Assembly (NCBI RefSeq): GCF_000981805.1
Contig: NZ_CP011133.1
Span: 186,001-250,000 of the forward strand
Length of the DNA: 64,000 nt
Origin: Citrobacter amalonaticus Y19
GTDB lineage: Bacteria > Pseudomonadota > Gammaproteobacteria > Enterobacterales > Enterobacteriaceae
Direction of reading: 5' to 3'
The notes beneath the pieces are model-generated. The model saw only the letters and a list, made by a program, of their open reading frames with translations, was not told the origin of the DNA and made no database searches. Both the position numbers and the translations under genes were made by a program. Within the stretch, counting starts at the first letter, position 1. Each line of letters opens with the position of its first letter. Below, piece by piece: positions 18,386 to 27,954 of the stretch.

Positions 18386-21300
18386 TTTAACCCGTCGTCA
18401 GTGGCTTAAAGTCGGCCTTGCCGTAGGTGGCATGGTGACTTTTGGCCTGAGTTATCGGGATGTGGCAAAGCGCGCGATAGACGGTTTGTTGGACGGAACC
18501 TCGGGCAAAATTACCCGTGACCGCATTTTTGCCAACGCGCTCATCCCCGAAGCCAACGCCCGGCCTCACTGGCAGCAAAACCCGCAGCAGGTGATCTCGA
18601 TGACGCAGTGCTTTGGTTGCTGGACGCAGTGTGGTGTACGGGTTCGCGTTGACACTGAGCAAGGCAAAGTGCTGCGCATTGCGGGCAACCCTTATCATCC
18701 GTTGTCGCACGAGCACCATATAGACGCCTCTGTCCCCTTTGCCACGGCAATGGAACAGTTGACCGGGGAGTCAGGTCTTGACGCACGTTCTACCGCCTGC
18801 GCCCGTGGTGCAACCTTACTCGAAGGTCTGTACAGCCCGCTACGTATTCTGGAGCCTATGAAGCGCGTCGGTAAACGCGGTGAAGGAAAATGGCAGCGCA
18901 TCAGCTTCGAACAGCTGATCAAAGAGGTGGTGGAAGGTGGGGATTTGTTTGGTGAAGGCCACGTTGATGGTCTGAGAGCTATCCACGATCCCACTACACC
19001 GCTTGATGCGAAACATCCCGGCTTTGGCCCAAAATCCAATCAACTGCTGGTCACCAATACCAGCGATGAAGGACGTGATACCTTTTTACGTCGCTTCGCA
19101 CTGAACAGTTTCGGCAGTAAAAACTTCGGCGCTCATGGCGCTTACTGCGGTCTGGCCTATCGGGCCGGTTCAGGTGCGTTAATGGGCGATCTGGATAAAA
19201 ATACCCACGTAAAACCCGACTGGGATAACGTCGAATTCGCGCTGTTTATGGGCACCTCTCCGGCGCAATCCGGCAACCCGTTTAAGCGCCAGGCCCGCCA
19301 GCTGGCCAGCGCCCGTTTACGTGACGACTTCCGCTATGTTGTGGTGGCGCCAGCCCTGCCATTAACCACGGTGCTGGCTGACGATCGCGGCCACTGGCAG
19401 CCCGTACGACCGGGAAGCGACTCCGCGCTGGCTATGGGGATGATAAGCTGGATTATCGATAAACAACGCTATAACGCTGATTATCTCGCCATTCCCGGCG
19501 TGCAGGCCATGCAGCAGGCAGGAGAAAAAAGCTGGACTAATGCAACGCATCTGGTGATTACCGATGAAATTCCAACGCTTGCCGGACAACACCTGACCCT
19601 CGCCCATCTGAGTGCAAACGCAGCCCAGGAGCCGGTGGTCGTCAACGAGGCCGGTGAGATTGTCGCCGCCAGCAGTTGCCCGCGCGCTCAGCTGTTTGTT
19701 ACCCGTGAAGTGACGCTGGCCGACGGGCAGACAGTAACGGTAAAAAGCAGCTTCCAGTGTCTGCGTGAGTCCGCCGAGAAACTGTCGCTAACGCAGTACA
19801 GCCAGCAGTGTGGGGTGTCAGAAGCAGACATTGCCGTTCTGGCCGACGCATTCACCCGCCACGGGCGTAAAGCGGCGGTGATCACGCACGGCGGAATGAT
19901 GGCAGGCAATGGATTTTATAACGCCTGGTCGGTGATGATGCTCAATGCGCTTATTGGTAACCTCAGCCTTGAAGGCGGCGTGTTCGTCGGCGGCGGCAAA
20001 TTTAATGGTGCCACCGACGGTCCGCGCTACAACATGGACAGCTTCGCCGGGAAGGTAAAACCGAAAGGGTTAAGCATCGCGCGCAGTAAAACCGCTTATG
20101 AGTCTTCGGAAGAGTACCGCAATAAGGTGGCTGCCGGGCAATCGCCCTTCCCGGCTAAAGCGCCGTGGTATCCGTTTGTCGCCGGTCAGCTTACCGAACT
20201 CCTCGTCTCGGCGCTTGAAGGTTACCCTTATCCGCTGAAAGCCTGGATCTCCAACATGACCAACCCGTTTTACGGCATTGCGGGGTTACGCGGCGTGGCG
20301 GAAGAAAAGCTCAAGGATCCTGCTCGTCTGCCGCTGTTTATTGCCATTGACGCCTTTATGAACGAAACCACGGCGCTGGCAGATTACATCGTGCCGGATA
20401 CCCACAACTTCGAAAGCTGGGGATTCAGCGCTCCGTGGGCGGGCGTGGCCAGCAAAGCCACCACCGCGCGTTGGCCAGTTGTCAGATCGGCGACCAGCCT
20501 CACGGCTGACGGTCAACCGGCCTCGATGGAGTCTTTCTGTATCGCAGTGGCAAAGCGCATCGGGCTACCTGGATTCGGCGACAATGCAATTACCGATCCG
20601 CAAGGTAATCACTATCCGTTGAACCGTGCGGAAGATTACTACCTGCGTCTCGCGGCCAATATTGCGTTTATGGGCAAAGCTCCGGTTGCTGAAGCACAGC
20701 CGGAAGACATAGCGCTGACCGGGGTCCAGCGGATCATGCCTGTGATGACCCAAACGTTGAAAACCGATGAAATCAGCCGAGTGGCGTTTATCTACTCCCG
20801 CGGCGGGCGCTTTGCGCCGGACAACAGCGGGCGAGTTGATAACCGCGTCGGCAATGCCTGGGAAAAACCGCTCCAAATCTGGAATGCGAACGTCGCCGCG
20901 CACCGCCATGCGATTACTGGCGAGCGCTACAGCGGCTGCCCGGCCTGGTATCCATCACGTCTGTCAGATGGACGTGCGGTCGAGGAGTTGTTCCCGGAAC
21001 AAGAGTGGCCGTTGAAGCTGATTTCCTTCAAATCCAATACCATGTCCAGCGCCACGGCGGTGATCCCACGCCTTCATCATCTGAAGCCGGTTAATCTGGT
21101 GGCGCTCAATCCACAGGATGGTCAGCGGTATGGTTTAGCACACGGCGATATCGTGCGTATCACCACCCCTGGTGGTCAGGCGCAAGCGCAGATAAGCCTG
21201 CTGCATGGCGTCATGCCGGGTGTCATCGCCATTGAACATGGTTACGGACATAAAGAAATGGGCGCGGCACAGCATACCCTCGACGGTGAGCCGATGGCGT

Positions 21301-21443
21301 TTGATGAGCAGATTAAGTCGGGGATTAATCTCAACGAATTGGGTTTTGCGGACCCAACCCGACAGGTAGCCAATACCTGGCTTGACTGGGTGTCGGGTGC
21401 GTCGGTGCGTCAGGGGTTGCCAGCGAGAATTGAGCGAGTGTAG
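18378..21443 (+). CDS. ttrA: Tetrathionate reductase catalytic molybdopterin subunit TtrA
   Basis: 1021 residues. The Tat signal is TRRQWLKVG. A [4Fe-4S] motif, CFGCWTQCGVRVRVD, with a distal Cys in STACARG, follows near residues 78-140. The remainder is a molybdopterin-dinucleotide oxidoreductase of the DMSO-reductase family (for example GNPFKRQARQ, THGGMMAGNGFYNAW, the dinucleotide-binding C-terminus from about residue 880). It reduces tetrathionate to thiosulfate in the periplasm during anaerobic respiration. The gene appears intact, so the whole ttr locus could be functional. Confidence 0.95.
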   Translation: MANLTRRQWLKVGLAVGGMVTFGLSYRDVAKRAIDGLLDGTSGKITRDRIFANALIPEANARPHWQQNPQQVISMTQCFGCWTQCGVRVRVDTEQGKVLRIAGNPYHPLSHEHHIDASVPFATAMEQLTGESGLDARSTACARGATLLEGLYSPLRILEPMKRVGKRGEGKWQRISFEQLIKEVVEGGDLFGEGHVDGLRAIHDPTTPLDAKHPGFGPKSNQLLVTNTSDEGRDTFLRRFALNSFGSKNFGAHGAYCGLAYRAGSGALMGDLDKNTHVKPDWDNVEFALFMGTSPAQSGNPFKRQARQLASARLRDDFRYVVVAPALPLTTVLADDRGHWQPVRPGSDSALAMGMISWIIDKQRYNADYLAIPGVQAMQQAGEKSWTNATHLVITDEIPTLAGQHLTLAHLSANAAQEPVVVNEAGEIVAASSCPRAQLFVTREVTLADGQTVTVKSSFQCLRESAEKLSLTQYSQQCGVSEADIAVLADAFTRHGRKAAVITHGGMMAGNGFYNAWSVMMLNALIGNLSLEGGVFVGGGKFNGATDGPRYNMDSFAGKVKPKGLSIARSKTAYESSEEYRNKVAAGQSPFPAKAPWYPFVAGQLTELLVSALEGYPYPLKAWISNMTNPFYGIAGLRGVAEEKLKDPARLPLFIAIDAFMNETTALADYIVPDTHNFESWGFSAPWAGVASKATTARWPVVRSATSLTADGQPASMESFCIAVAKRIGLPGFGDNAITDPQGNHYPLNRAEDYYLRLAANIAFMGKAPVAEAQPEDIALTGVQRIMPVMTQTLKTDEISRVAFIYSRGGRFAPDNSGRVDNRVGNAWEKPLQIWNANVAAHRHAITGERYSGCPAWYPSRLSDGRAVEELFPEQEWPLKLISFKSNTMSSATAVIPRLHHLKPVNLVALNPQDGQRYGLAHGDIVRITTPGGQAQAQISLLHGVMPGVIAIEHGYGHKEMGAAQHTLDGEPMAFDEQIKSGINLNELGFADPTRQVANTWLDWVSGASVRQGLPARIERV

Positions 21444-21454
21444 CTCTGGTGCCG

Positions 21455-21535
21455 CATGGCATCGCGAACGCGTTTTACCCGGCCTACAGGACATCGTAGG
21501 CCGGATAAAGCACTGCCGCCACCCGGCAAAAAGCA
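21455..21535. repeat. REP/BIME-type enterobacterial repeat after ttrA
   Basis: The 95 bases between ttrA and the metQ-like gene contain GTAGGCCGGATAAAGC and GCCACCCGGCAAA, together with an inverted TTACCCGGCCTAC, the sequence of enterobacterial repetitive extragenic palindromes. Such repeats are chromosomal, which supports a chromosomal origin for the ttr segment; it may also act as a bidirectional terminator. Confidence 0.75.
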
Positions 21536-21537
21536 GA

Positions 21538-22350
21538 TTAGTTGTTTACCGGGATCACCGCACCTTTATATTTAGTACGGATCCAGTCCTGGATCTCTTT
21601 TGAATGCAGGACATCAACCAACGCTACGATATCCTTTTTCTTCTCGTCGCCACGATGCACGGTAATGATGTTGGCATACGGGTTGTTTTCACCACTTTCA
21701 ACGGCAATAGGATCTTTCACTGGATCCAGCCCGGCATCGATGGCGTAGTTGGCGTTAATCACCACCGCATCGCCTTCGTCGTTGTTATACATCTGCGGTA
21801 ACAGCGCGGCTTCCACGTTTGGCAGGAACTTCAGCTTTTTCGGGTTTTCGACGATATCGCTAATGCGCGCGGTTACTTTATCCACGCCCGGCTTCAGCTT
21901 GATCACACCCTCTTTTTCGAAAATCGACAGAATACGACCTTCCTCAGATACCGCATCACGCATGATGACTTTGCCGCCTTCCGGCAGATCTTTAAGTGAT
22001 TTCACTTTTTTCGAATAGATACCAATCGGCTCAATGTGAATCGCTCCGGCGCTAACGAAGTCATACGTTTTATCGCCTGCATGGTCTTTAATCACGCTGT
22101 TCAGGTACGGAATATGCTGGAAGTAGTTGGCATCAATCTCACGGCCAGCCAGCGCAGTGTTCGGCAGAATGTAATCCTGGAACGGTTTAATCTCCAGATC
22201 GATCCCCTGCTTCGCCAGAATCGGTTTGGCCTGTTCAAAGATCTCCGCATGCGGCACGTTAGACGCGCCAACGGTCAGAGTATCAGCCCAGGAGGCAAAG
22301 CTCAGGGCGCTTAAGGTTGCTGCGGCGAGTAACGTCAGTGATTTTTTCAT
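21538..22350 (-). CDS. MetQ/NlpA-family substrate-binding protein without lipobox
   Basis: 270 residues. An N-terminal signal peptide (MKKSLTLLAAATLSALSFASWA) has no Cys at the cleavage site, so unlike MetQ and NlpA it should be a soluble periplasmic protein. The mature part follows the MetQ fold: TVGASNVPHAEIFEQAKP, KPFQDYILPNTALA, EANYFQHIPYLN-type segment, and GAIHIEPIGIYSKK. Relatives bind methionine or similar amino acids for an ABC importer, but no permease or ATPase gene lies nearby, so it is orphaned here. GGAAACC precedes the start. Substrate not predictable. Confidence 0.85.
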   Translation of the reverse strand: MKKSLTLLAAATLSALSFASWADTLTVGASNVPHAEIFEQAKPILAKQGIDLEIKPFQDYILPNTALAGREIDANYFQHIPYLNSVIKDHAGDKTYDFVSAGAIHIEPIGIYSKKVKSLKDLPEGGKVIMRDAVSEEGRILSIFEKEGVIKLKPGVDKVTARISDIVENPKKLKFLPNVEAALLPQMYNNDEGDAVVINANYAIDAGLDPVKDPIAVESGENNPYANIITVHRGDEKKKDIVALVDVLHSKEIQDWIRTKYKGAVIPVNN

Positions 22351-22386
22351 GATAATGGTTTCCGTATTTTATTAGCGTTTATCTAA

Positions 22387-23581
22387 GGAAGGTGCGAACA
22401 AGTCCCTGATATGAGATCATGTTTGTCATCTGGAGCCATGGAACAGGGTTCATCATGAGTCATCAACTTACCTTCGCCGACAGTGAATTCAGCAGTAAGC
22501 GCCGTCAGACCAGAAAAGAGATTTTCTTGTCCCGCATGGAGCAGATTCTGCCATGGCAAAACATGGTGGAAGTCATCGAGCCGTTTTACCCCAAGGCTGG
22601 TAATGGCCGGCGACCTTATCCGCTGGAAACCATGCTACGCATTCACTGCATGCAGCATTGGTACAACCTGAGCGACGGTGCCATGGAAGATGCCCTGTAC
22701 GAAATCGCCTCCATGCGCCTGTTTGCCCGGTTATCCCTGGATAGCGCCCTGCCGGATCGCACCACCATCATGAATTTCCGCCACCTGCTCGAGCAGCATC
22801 AACTGGCCCGTCAATTGTTCAAGACCATCAATCGCTGGCTGGCCGAAGCAGGCGTCATGATGACCCAAGGCACCTTGGTGGATGCCACCATCATTGAGGC
22901 ACCCAGCTCGACCAAGAACAATGAGCAGCAACGCGATCCGGAGATGCATCAGACCAAGAAAGGCAATCAGTGGCACTTTGGCATGAAGGCCCACATTGGT
23001 GTCGATGCCAAGAGTGGCCTGACCCACAGCCTGGTCACCACCGAGGCCAACGAGCATGACCTCAATCAGCTGGGTAATCTGCTGCATGGAGAGGAGCAAT
23101 TTGTCTCAGCCGATGCCGGCTACCAAGGGGCGCCACAGCGCGAGGAGCTGGCCGAGGTGGATGTGGACTGGCTGATCGCCGAGCGCCCCGGCAAGGTAAG
23201 AACCTTGAAACAGCATCCACGCAAGAACAAAACGGCCATCAACATCGAATACATGAAAGCCAGCATCCGGGCGAAGGTGGAGCACCCATTTCGCATCATC
23301 AAGCGACAGTTCGGCTTCGTGAAAGCCAGATACAAGGGGTTGCTGAAAAACGATAACCAACTGGCGATGTTATTCACGCTGGCCAACCTGTTTCGGGCGG
23401 ACCAAATGATACGTCAGTGGGAGAGATCTCACTAAAAACTGGGGATAACGCCTTAAATGGCGAAGAAACGGTCTAAATAGGCTGATTCAAGGCATTTACG
23501 GGAGAAAAAATCGGCTCAAACATGAAGAAATGAAATGACTGAGTCAGCCGAGAAGAATTTCCCCGCTTATTCGCACCTTCC
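22387..23581 (+). mobile_element. IS5, copy 2, complete (1195 bp)
   Basis: Both 16-bp ends are present: GGAAGGTGCGAACAAG at 22387-22402 and CTTATTCGCACCTTCC at 23566-23581. The length of 1195 bp equals that of IS5. The flanks differ: CTAA on the left, CTAT on the right, so there is no target duplication. It lies in the same direction as copy 1. Confidence 0.96.
22455..23435 (+). CDS. IS5 transposase (copy 2)
   Basis: 326 residues, full length, with the same DDE landmarks as the other copies (DATIIEAP, DAGYQGAP, KVEHPFRIIKRQFGF). Between about 22676 and 22922 the DNA agrees with the ISKpn26-like copy at 40431-41411 at several silent sites and at NNEQQ, while both ends agree with copy 1, so the gene is a mosaic. 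Confidence 0.95.
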   Translation: MSHQLTFADSEFSSKRRQTRKEIFLSRMEQILPWQNMVEVIEPFYPKAGNGRRPYPLETMLRIHCMQHWYNLSDGAMEDALYEIASMRLFARLSLDSALPDRTTIMNFRHLLEQHQLARQLFKTINRWLAEAGVMMTQGTLVDATIIEAPSSTKNNEQQRDPEMHQTKKGNQWHFGMKAHIGVDAKSGLTHSLVTTEANEHDLNQLGNLLHGEEQFVSADAGYQGAPQREELAEVDVDWLIAERPGKVRTLKQHPRKNKTAINIEYMKASIRAKVEHPFRIIKRQFGFVKARYKGLLKNDNQLAMLFTLANLFRADQMIRQWERSH

Positions 23582-23609
23582 CTATAGCGCGGAGATTGAC
23601 ATGGCGATA

Positions 23610-24666
23610 GGCTTTGTTGAATAAATCAGATTTCGGGTAAGTCTCCCCCGTAGCGGGTTGTGTTTTCAGGCAATACGCACGCTTTCAGGCATACCTGCTT
23701 TCGTCATTTTGTTCAGCGCTCGTACCAGGGCCATAGCCTCCGCAACCTGACCATCGTAGTCACGCAGTGTCAGTGAACCTCCGAACAGCTGTTTTACCCG
23801 GTACATCGCCGTTTCCGCTATCGAGCGACGGTTATAATCTGTTGTCCATTTCCACCGCGCATTACTCCCGGTCAGCCGCTGATTCGCAACAGCACGGTTA
23901 CGGTCTGCATATTCACCGGGCCAGTAACCCGCGCCTTTTCGGGGCGGGATAAGCGCGCTGATTTTCTTACGCCGCAGTTCATCGTGACAGAGCCGGGTGT
24001 CGTAAGCGCCGTCTGCCGATGCTGCCCTGATTTTTCTGTGAGTCTGCCGGATAAGACCCGGGAAGGCTTCTGAGTCCGTCACATTGTTCAGCGACAGGTC
24101 TGCACAGATGATTTCATGTGTGTTGCTGTCAACTGCCAGATGCAACTTTCGCCATATACGACGGCGTTCTTTGCCGTGTTTTTTGACTTTCCATTCGCCT
24201 TCACCAAAGACCTTCAGCCCGGTGGAATCAATCACCAGATGCGCGATTTCACCCCGGGTGGACGTTTTGAAACTGACATTAACCGACTTTGCGCGCTTGC
24301 TGACACTGGTGTAATCCGGGCAGCGCAACGGAACATTCATCAGTGTAAAAATGGAATCAATAAAACCCTGCGCAGCGCGCAGGGTCAGCCTGAATACGCG
24401 TTTAATGACCAGCACAGTCGTGATGGCAAGGTCAGAATAGCGCTGAGGTCTGCCTCGTGAAGAAGGTGTTGCTGACTCATACCAGGCCTGAATAGCTTCA
24501 TCATCCAGCCAGAAAGTTATGGAGCCACGGTTGATGAGGGCTTTATTGTAGGTGGGCCAGTTGGTGATTTTGAACTTTTGCTTTGCCACGGAACGGTCTG
24601 CGTTGTCGGGAAGATGCGTGATCTGATCCTTCAACTCAGCAAAAGTTCGATTTATTCAACAAAGCC
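23610..24666 (-). mobile_element. IS903-type element (1057 bp)
   Basis: Ends GGCTTTGTTGAATAAATC at 23610 and its inverted copy ending at 24666; 1057 bp, the length of IS903. The 9-base flanks (ATGGCGATA and ACGTCGAGC) do not match, so no target duplication is left and the element marks a rearrangement joint. Confidence 0.93.
23666..24589 (-). CDS. IS903-type transposase
   Basis: 307 residues from the GTG at 24589 (VAKQKFKITNW), the usual IS903 length; the longer frame to 24634 adds 15 residues that the family does not normally have. IS5-family DDE transposase: LVIDSTGLKV (Asp), ADGAYDTRLCH (Asp) and NRRSIAETAMYRVKQLFG (Glu). No lesion is seen. Confidence 0.94.
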   Translation of the reverse strand: MAKQKFKITNWPTYNKALINRGSITFWLDDEAIQAWYESATPSSRGRPQRYSDLAITTVLVIKRVFRLTLRAAQGFIDSIFTLMNVPLRCPDYTSVSKRAKSVNVSFKTSTRGEIAHLVIDSTGLKVFGEGEWKVKKHGKERRRIWRKLHLAVDSNTHEIICADLSLNNVTDSEAFPGLIRQTHRKIRAASADGAYDTRLCHDELRRKKISALIPPRKGAGYWPGEYADRNRAVANQRLTGSNARWKWTTDYNRRSIAETAMYRVKQLFGGSLTLRDYDGQVAEAMALVRALNKMTKAGMPESVRIA

Positions 24667-24786
24667 ACGTCGAGCATGAACAACAATTAGTTGTTTTCGG
24701 TATCTTGCACAAAAGCATGGTTCCTCTCTCTCATGTGGGTGAGCGAGAACTAATTTGATCTCGTAAAAAATTAAGGCATCTCAAAA

Positions 24787-27700
24787 ATGACGAAGGAATC
24801 CAAACGACTATCGATTTTATCAACCCAAGAGATAAACGACATTTTTGAGCGGCCAAAGTTCACCGATGATGAACGGCGTTTATATTTTGATTTGAGCGCC
24901 AGCGAACGTGCGTTAGTTGATGCAATTCATACAACATCGGTTGCAGTGAATTTGATTTTGCAATTGGGATATTTCAAGGCCAAACAGTTGTTTTTTGTCT
25001 ATGAGGCTGATGAAATCTCAGATGATATTCGTTTTATTGTGACAATATATTTCCCCCAAACGCACTGGCAAAGCATCAAAGTACTTTCGAAGCCAACACG
25101 TCTAGAGCAGCAACGAGCCATTCTTAAGCTGTTTAACTATTCATTATGTAACAATGCCAATAAAGACGAGTTGGAAGTTAAAGCTGCTCGTGTTGCAACA
25201 ATATCGACCCAACCGCTCTACATTTTACGTGAAATAATACAATATCTTGAAACTCGACACTGGGTTTCACCGGGCTACACTTTTCTGCAAGACTTGGTTT
25301 CTCGTGCTGTTACTGGTGAAAGAAAACGAATTGCCAGCATACTCAAAAGCACAATACCAACATCCACTGCATTACGGCTCGAAGAGCTTCTTAATTCAGA
25401 TGAGGGTATGTTTCGGATCAGCTCACTGAAGCATGAGGCTAAAGATTTCAGTTATAAAGAATTGCGACATGAAGTAGCACGCCGACAGTTTTTTCAGCCA
25501 TTGCATGAGTTCGCTCAGCAATTTCTGGTGACAGCCGGTATTTCCAATGAAAGTGGGAAATATTATGCCTCACTGGTCAGGTTCTACACCACCTACAAAC
25601 TCCAACGTATGAAAAAAGAGACAGCTCAGTTGTATTTGCTGTTTTTTGCCTTCCATCGGTTTCGACAAATCAATGACAATTTAATTGAAGCGCTGATCCA
25701 CTGGGTCGATCAATATGAGAAACAAGCCAAACGTGCTGCTGATGAAGCTATGAATACAGCCGTGGCGAATGCTGCCAAAAATTTACAAGCGGCGGGCCAT
25801 GTACTCAGTTTGTTTACTGATGATCAGTTCACCGACGACACGCCCTTTTCCTCCATCAAGGAAAAAGCGTTTACATTACTTGACCCAGAACAATTTCCAG
25901 TTGTCTCTGATTACTTGCGTAATATCGCGTTCGACAAAACGGCATTTGAATGGTCACATTACACAAAATTATCGGCGACCTTTAAACGTAATCTCCGACA
26001 ACTGTTCTCGGATCTAGATTTTGCAGGACGGGTTGAAGACTCTCCCTTACTGGAAGCGGTTGAGTTTTTACAAAATCTATTACGGGCAAACAAATCACCT
26101 CGGCAGGCAGATCCAAATTTGTTTCCTGTTGAGATAATTGTCAAAGGATTACGCCGTTATTTATTTCGTAAAGAAGGTAATACATTCAAGGATCTTGATG
26201 TAGATTGCTATGAATTTTTGGTTTACCGCTTACTACGTAACTCGCTGGAAGCGGGTGATTTATATGTCAAAAATAGTAATGAATTTCGCCGATTTGAGGA
26301 TGACCTGATCAGTGATCTGAGATGGCAAGATAAAGAGCTGGTATTGCGTGAGATCGGCGCACCTATTTTGCTTGCACCGATCGAGGATACTTTGGCAGAA
26401 CTTCATGCCATGATGGAGGCTCGTTATGCGGCCATCAATCAACATATTGCTGATGGTGTTAATAAACATATCAAAGTAATTGGTGCTGCTGAAAAACGCC
26501 GTTGGAAACTTCTCTATCCAAGCAGTGATGAGCCGGTAAATAGTGATTTTTACAGTCAGTTACCAGGGATCGGGATTGCCGATTTATTGTGGTTTGTGGC
26601 CGGTAATACTGGGTTTTTGAGTGCATTCACCCATGTGCTAGATCGTTATGTGAAGCATGAAGCCGATCCCCGAGAAATATTCGCCTGCATTGTTGCGATG
26701 GGAACGAATATGGGGTTAGCAAAAATGGCTGAAGTATCTGGTTTGAGTGCACAGGCTATGGCTGGAACTGCCAGAAATTATCTCCGGCTGGAGACTTTAC
26801 GAGCAGCAAACGATGCCATTAGTAATGCAACCAGTCAGCTACCGGCATTTCATCTTTATAATATTCAAGATACATTACATTCCAGCAGTGATGGGCAGCG
26901 TATGGAGACACAAATCAATACGCTCAATGCCCGATATTCACCCAAATATTTCGGATTGCAGAAAGGTGTAAGTGCCTACACGTTAGTCGCAAATCACGTC
27001 CCTATTAATGCCAAGATCATTGGTACTCACGAGCATGAAAGCCATTATGTTTTTGATTTGTTGCATAACAATACATCGGACATAAAACCGGAGCGGCATT
27101 CCACCGATACACACGGCACGAATCAGGTAAACTTCTGGATCTTGCATGCGTTTGGCTATCATTTCGCACCGCGTTATCGCGACTTACACAAAAAAATAGA
27201 AACATTGGTGGGTTCCAGAAATCCTTCTGAATATGGTGATTGGTTGATTCGACCATCCCGAAAAACAGATGATGAGTTGATTGAACGTGAATGGCCTAAT
27301 ATTCAACGGATCATGGCCTCTCTTGCCCAAAAGGATGTCACCCAAGCTACGATTGTACGCAAGTTATCCAGTTATTCACGGCAGAATCAGACCAAGAAAG
27401 CATTGTGGGAACTGGAAAATATATGCCGAACACTCTATATCCTCGAATTTATGGATGATGTTGGGTTACGCCAATGCGTACAAAAAGCTCTGAATCGAGG
27501 TGAAGCCTATCACCGATTACGGCGTGCAGTTGCATTCGTCAACGGAGGAAAATTCAGGGTTAAAACGGAAGAGGAACAACAGATCTGGAATGAGTGTTCG
27601 CGACTGATCACGAATGCGGTCATCTACTACAATACCGTACTGCTTTCCCGTGTCTATGAACAGAAACAAACTGTAGGTGATCAAAATGCATTACACCAGC

Positions 27701-27864
27701 TTCAGGGAATTTCACCTGTAGCCTGGCAGCACATTAATATGTATGGCAGTTTTGAGTTTAGCCCATCGACATCAAAGATAGATATTGATGCGTTGGTTGC
27801 CCGCTATGCAGATCCTGAGTATTGGCAACAAGCCTTGACGGACAGTGAGCCGCCAAGCGAATAA
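24787..27864 (+). CDS. tnpA: Tn3-family transposase TnpA (intact)
   Basis: 1025 residues, full length for the family. The N-terminal part has the DUF4158-like DNA-binding domain (FTDDERRLYFDLSASER). The DDE core lies near residues 700-930: SSSDGQRM, VFDLLHNNTSD in place of the usual LDGL, and ALNRGEAYHRLRRAV with the Glu. The C-terminal block is ISPVAWQHINMYGSFEF. Its base composition is AT-richer than the mer region. The stop is only 90 bases before arsR, so the ars operon may be cargo, but I found no terminal repeats and no resolvase for this element. Only 120 bases separate it from IS903. Confidence 0.93.
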   Translation: MTKESKRLSILSTQEINDIFERPKFTDDERRLYFDLSASERALVDAIHTTSVAVNLILQLGYFKAKQLFFVYEADEISDDIRFIVTIYFPQTHWQSIKVLSKPTRLEQQRAILKLFNYSLCNNANKDELEVKAARVATISTQPLYILREIIQYLETRHWVSPGYTFLQDLVSRAVTGERKRIASILKSTIPTSTALRLEELLNSDEGMFRISSLKHEAKDFSYKELRHEVARRQFFQPLHEFAQQFLVTAGISNESGKYYASLVRFYTTYKLQRMKKETAQLYLLFFAFHRFRQINDNLIEALIHWVDQYEKQAKRAADEAMNTAVANAAKNLQAAGHVLSLFTDDQFTDDTPFSSIKEKAFTLLDPEQFPVVSDYLRNIAFDKTAFEWSHYTKLSATFKRNLRQLFSDLDFAGRVEDSPLLEAVEFLQNLLRANKSPRQADPNLFPVEIIVKGLRRYLFRKEGNTFKDLDVDCYEFLVYRLLRNSLEAGDLYVKNSNEFRRFEDDLISDLRWQDKELVLREIGAPILLAPIEDTLAELHAMMEARYAAINQHIADGVNKHIKVIGAAEKRRWKLLYPSSDEPVNSDFYSQLPGIGIADLLWFVAGNTGFLSAFTHVLDRYVKHEADPREIFACIVAMGTNMGLAKMAEVSGLSAQAMAGTARNYLRLETLRAANDAISNATSQLPAFHLYNIQDTLHSSSDGQRMETQINTLNARYSPKYFGLQKGVSAYTLVANHVPINAKIIGTHEHESHYVFDLLHNNTSDIKPERHSTDTHGTNQVNFWILHAFGYHFAPRYRDLHKKIETLVGSRNPSEYGDWLIRPSRKTDDELIEREWPNIQRIMASLAQKDVTQATIVRKLSSYSRQNQTKKALWELENICRTLYILEFMDDVGLRQCVQKALNRGEAYHRLRRAVAFVNGGKFRVKTEEEQQIWNECSRLITNAVIYYNTVLLSRVYEQKQTVGDQNALHQLQGISPVAWQHINMYGSFEFSPSTSKIDIDALVARYADPEYWQQALTDSEPPSE

Positions 27865-27954
27865 TATTTGAAGTATAATGTCAGCAGTGCGAAAACGTAG
27901 CAATCTACCATTTATACACTTGATCATTTCAACTATTCTTGTAGTATTGAACTT

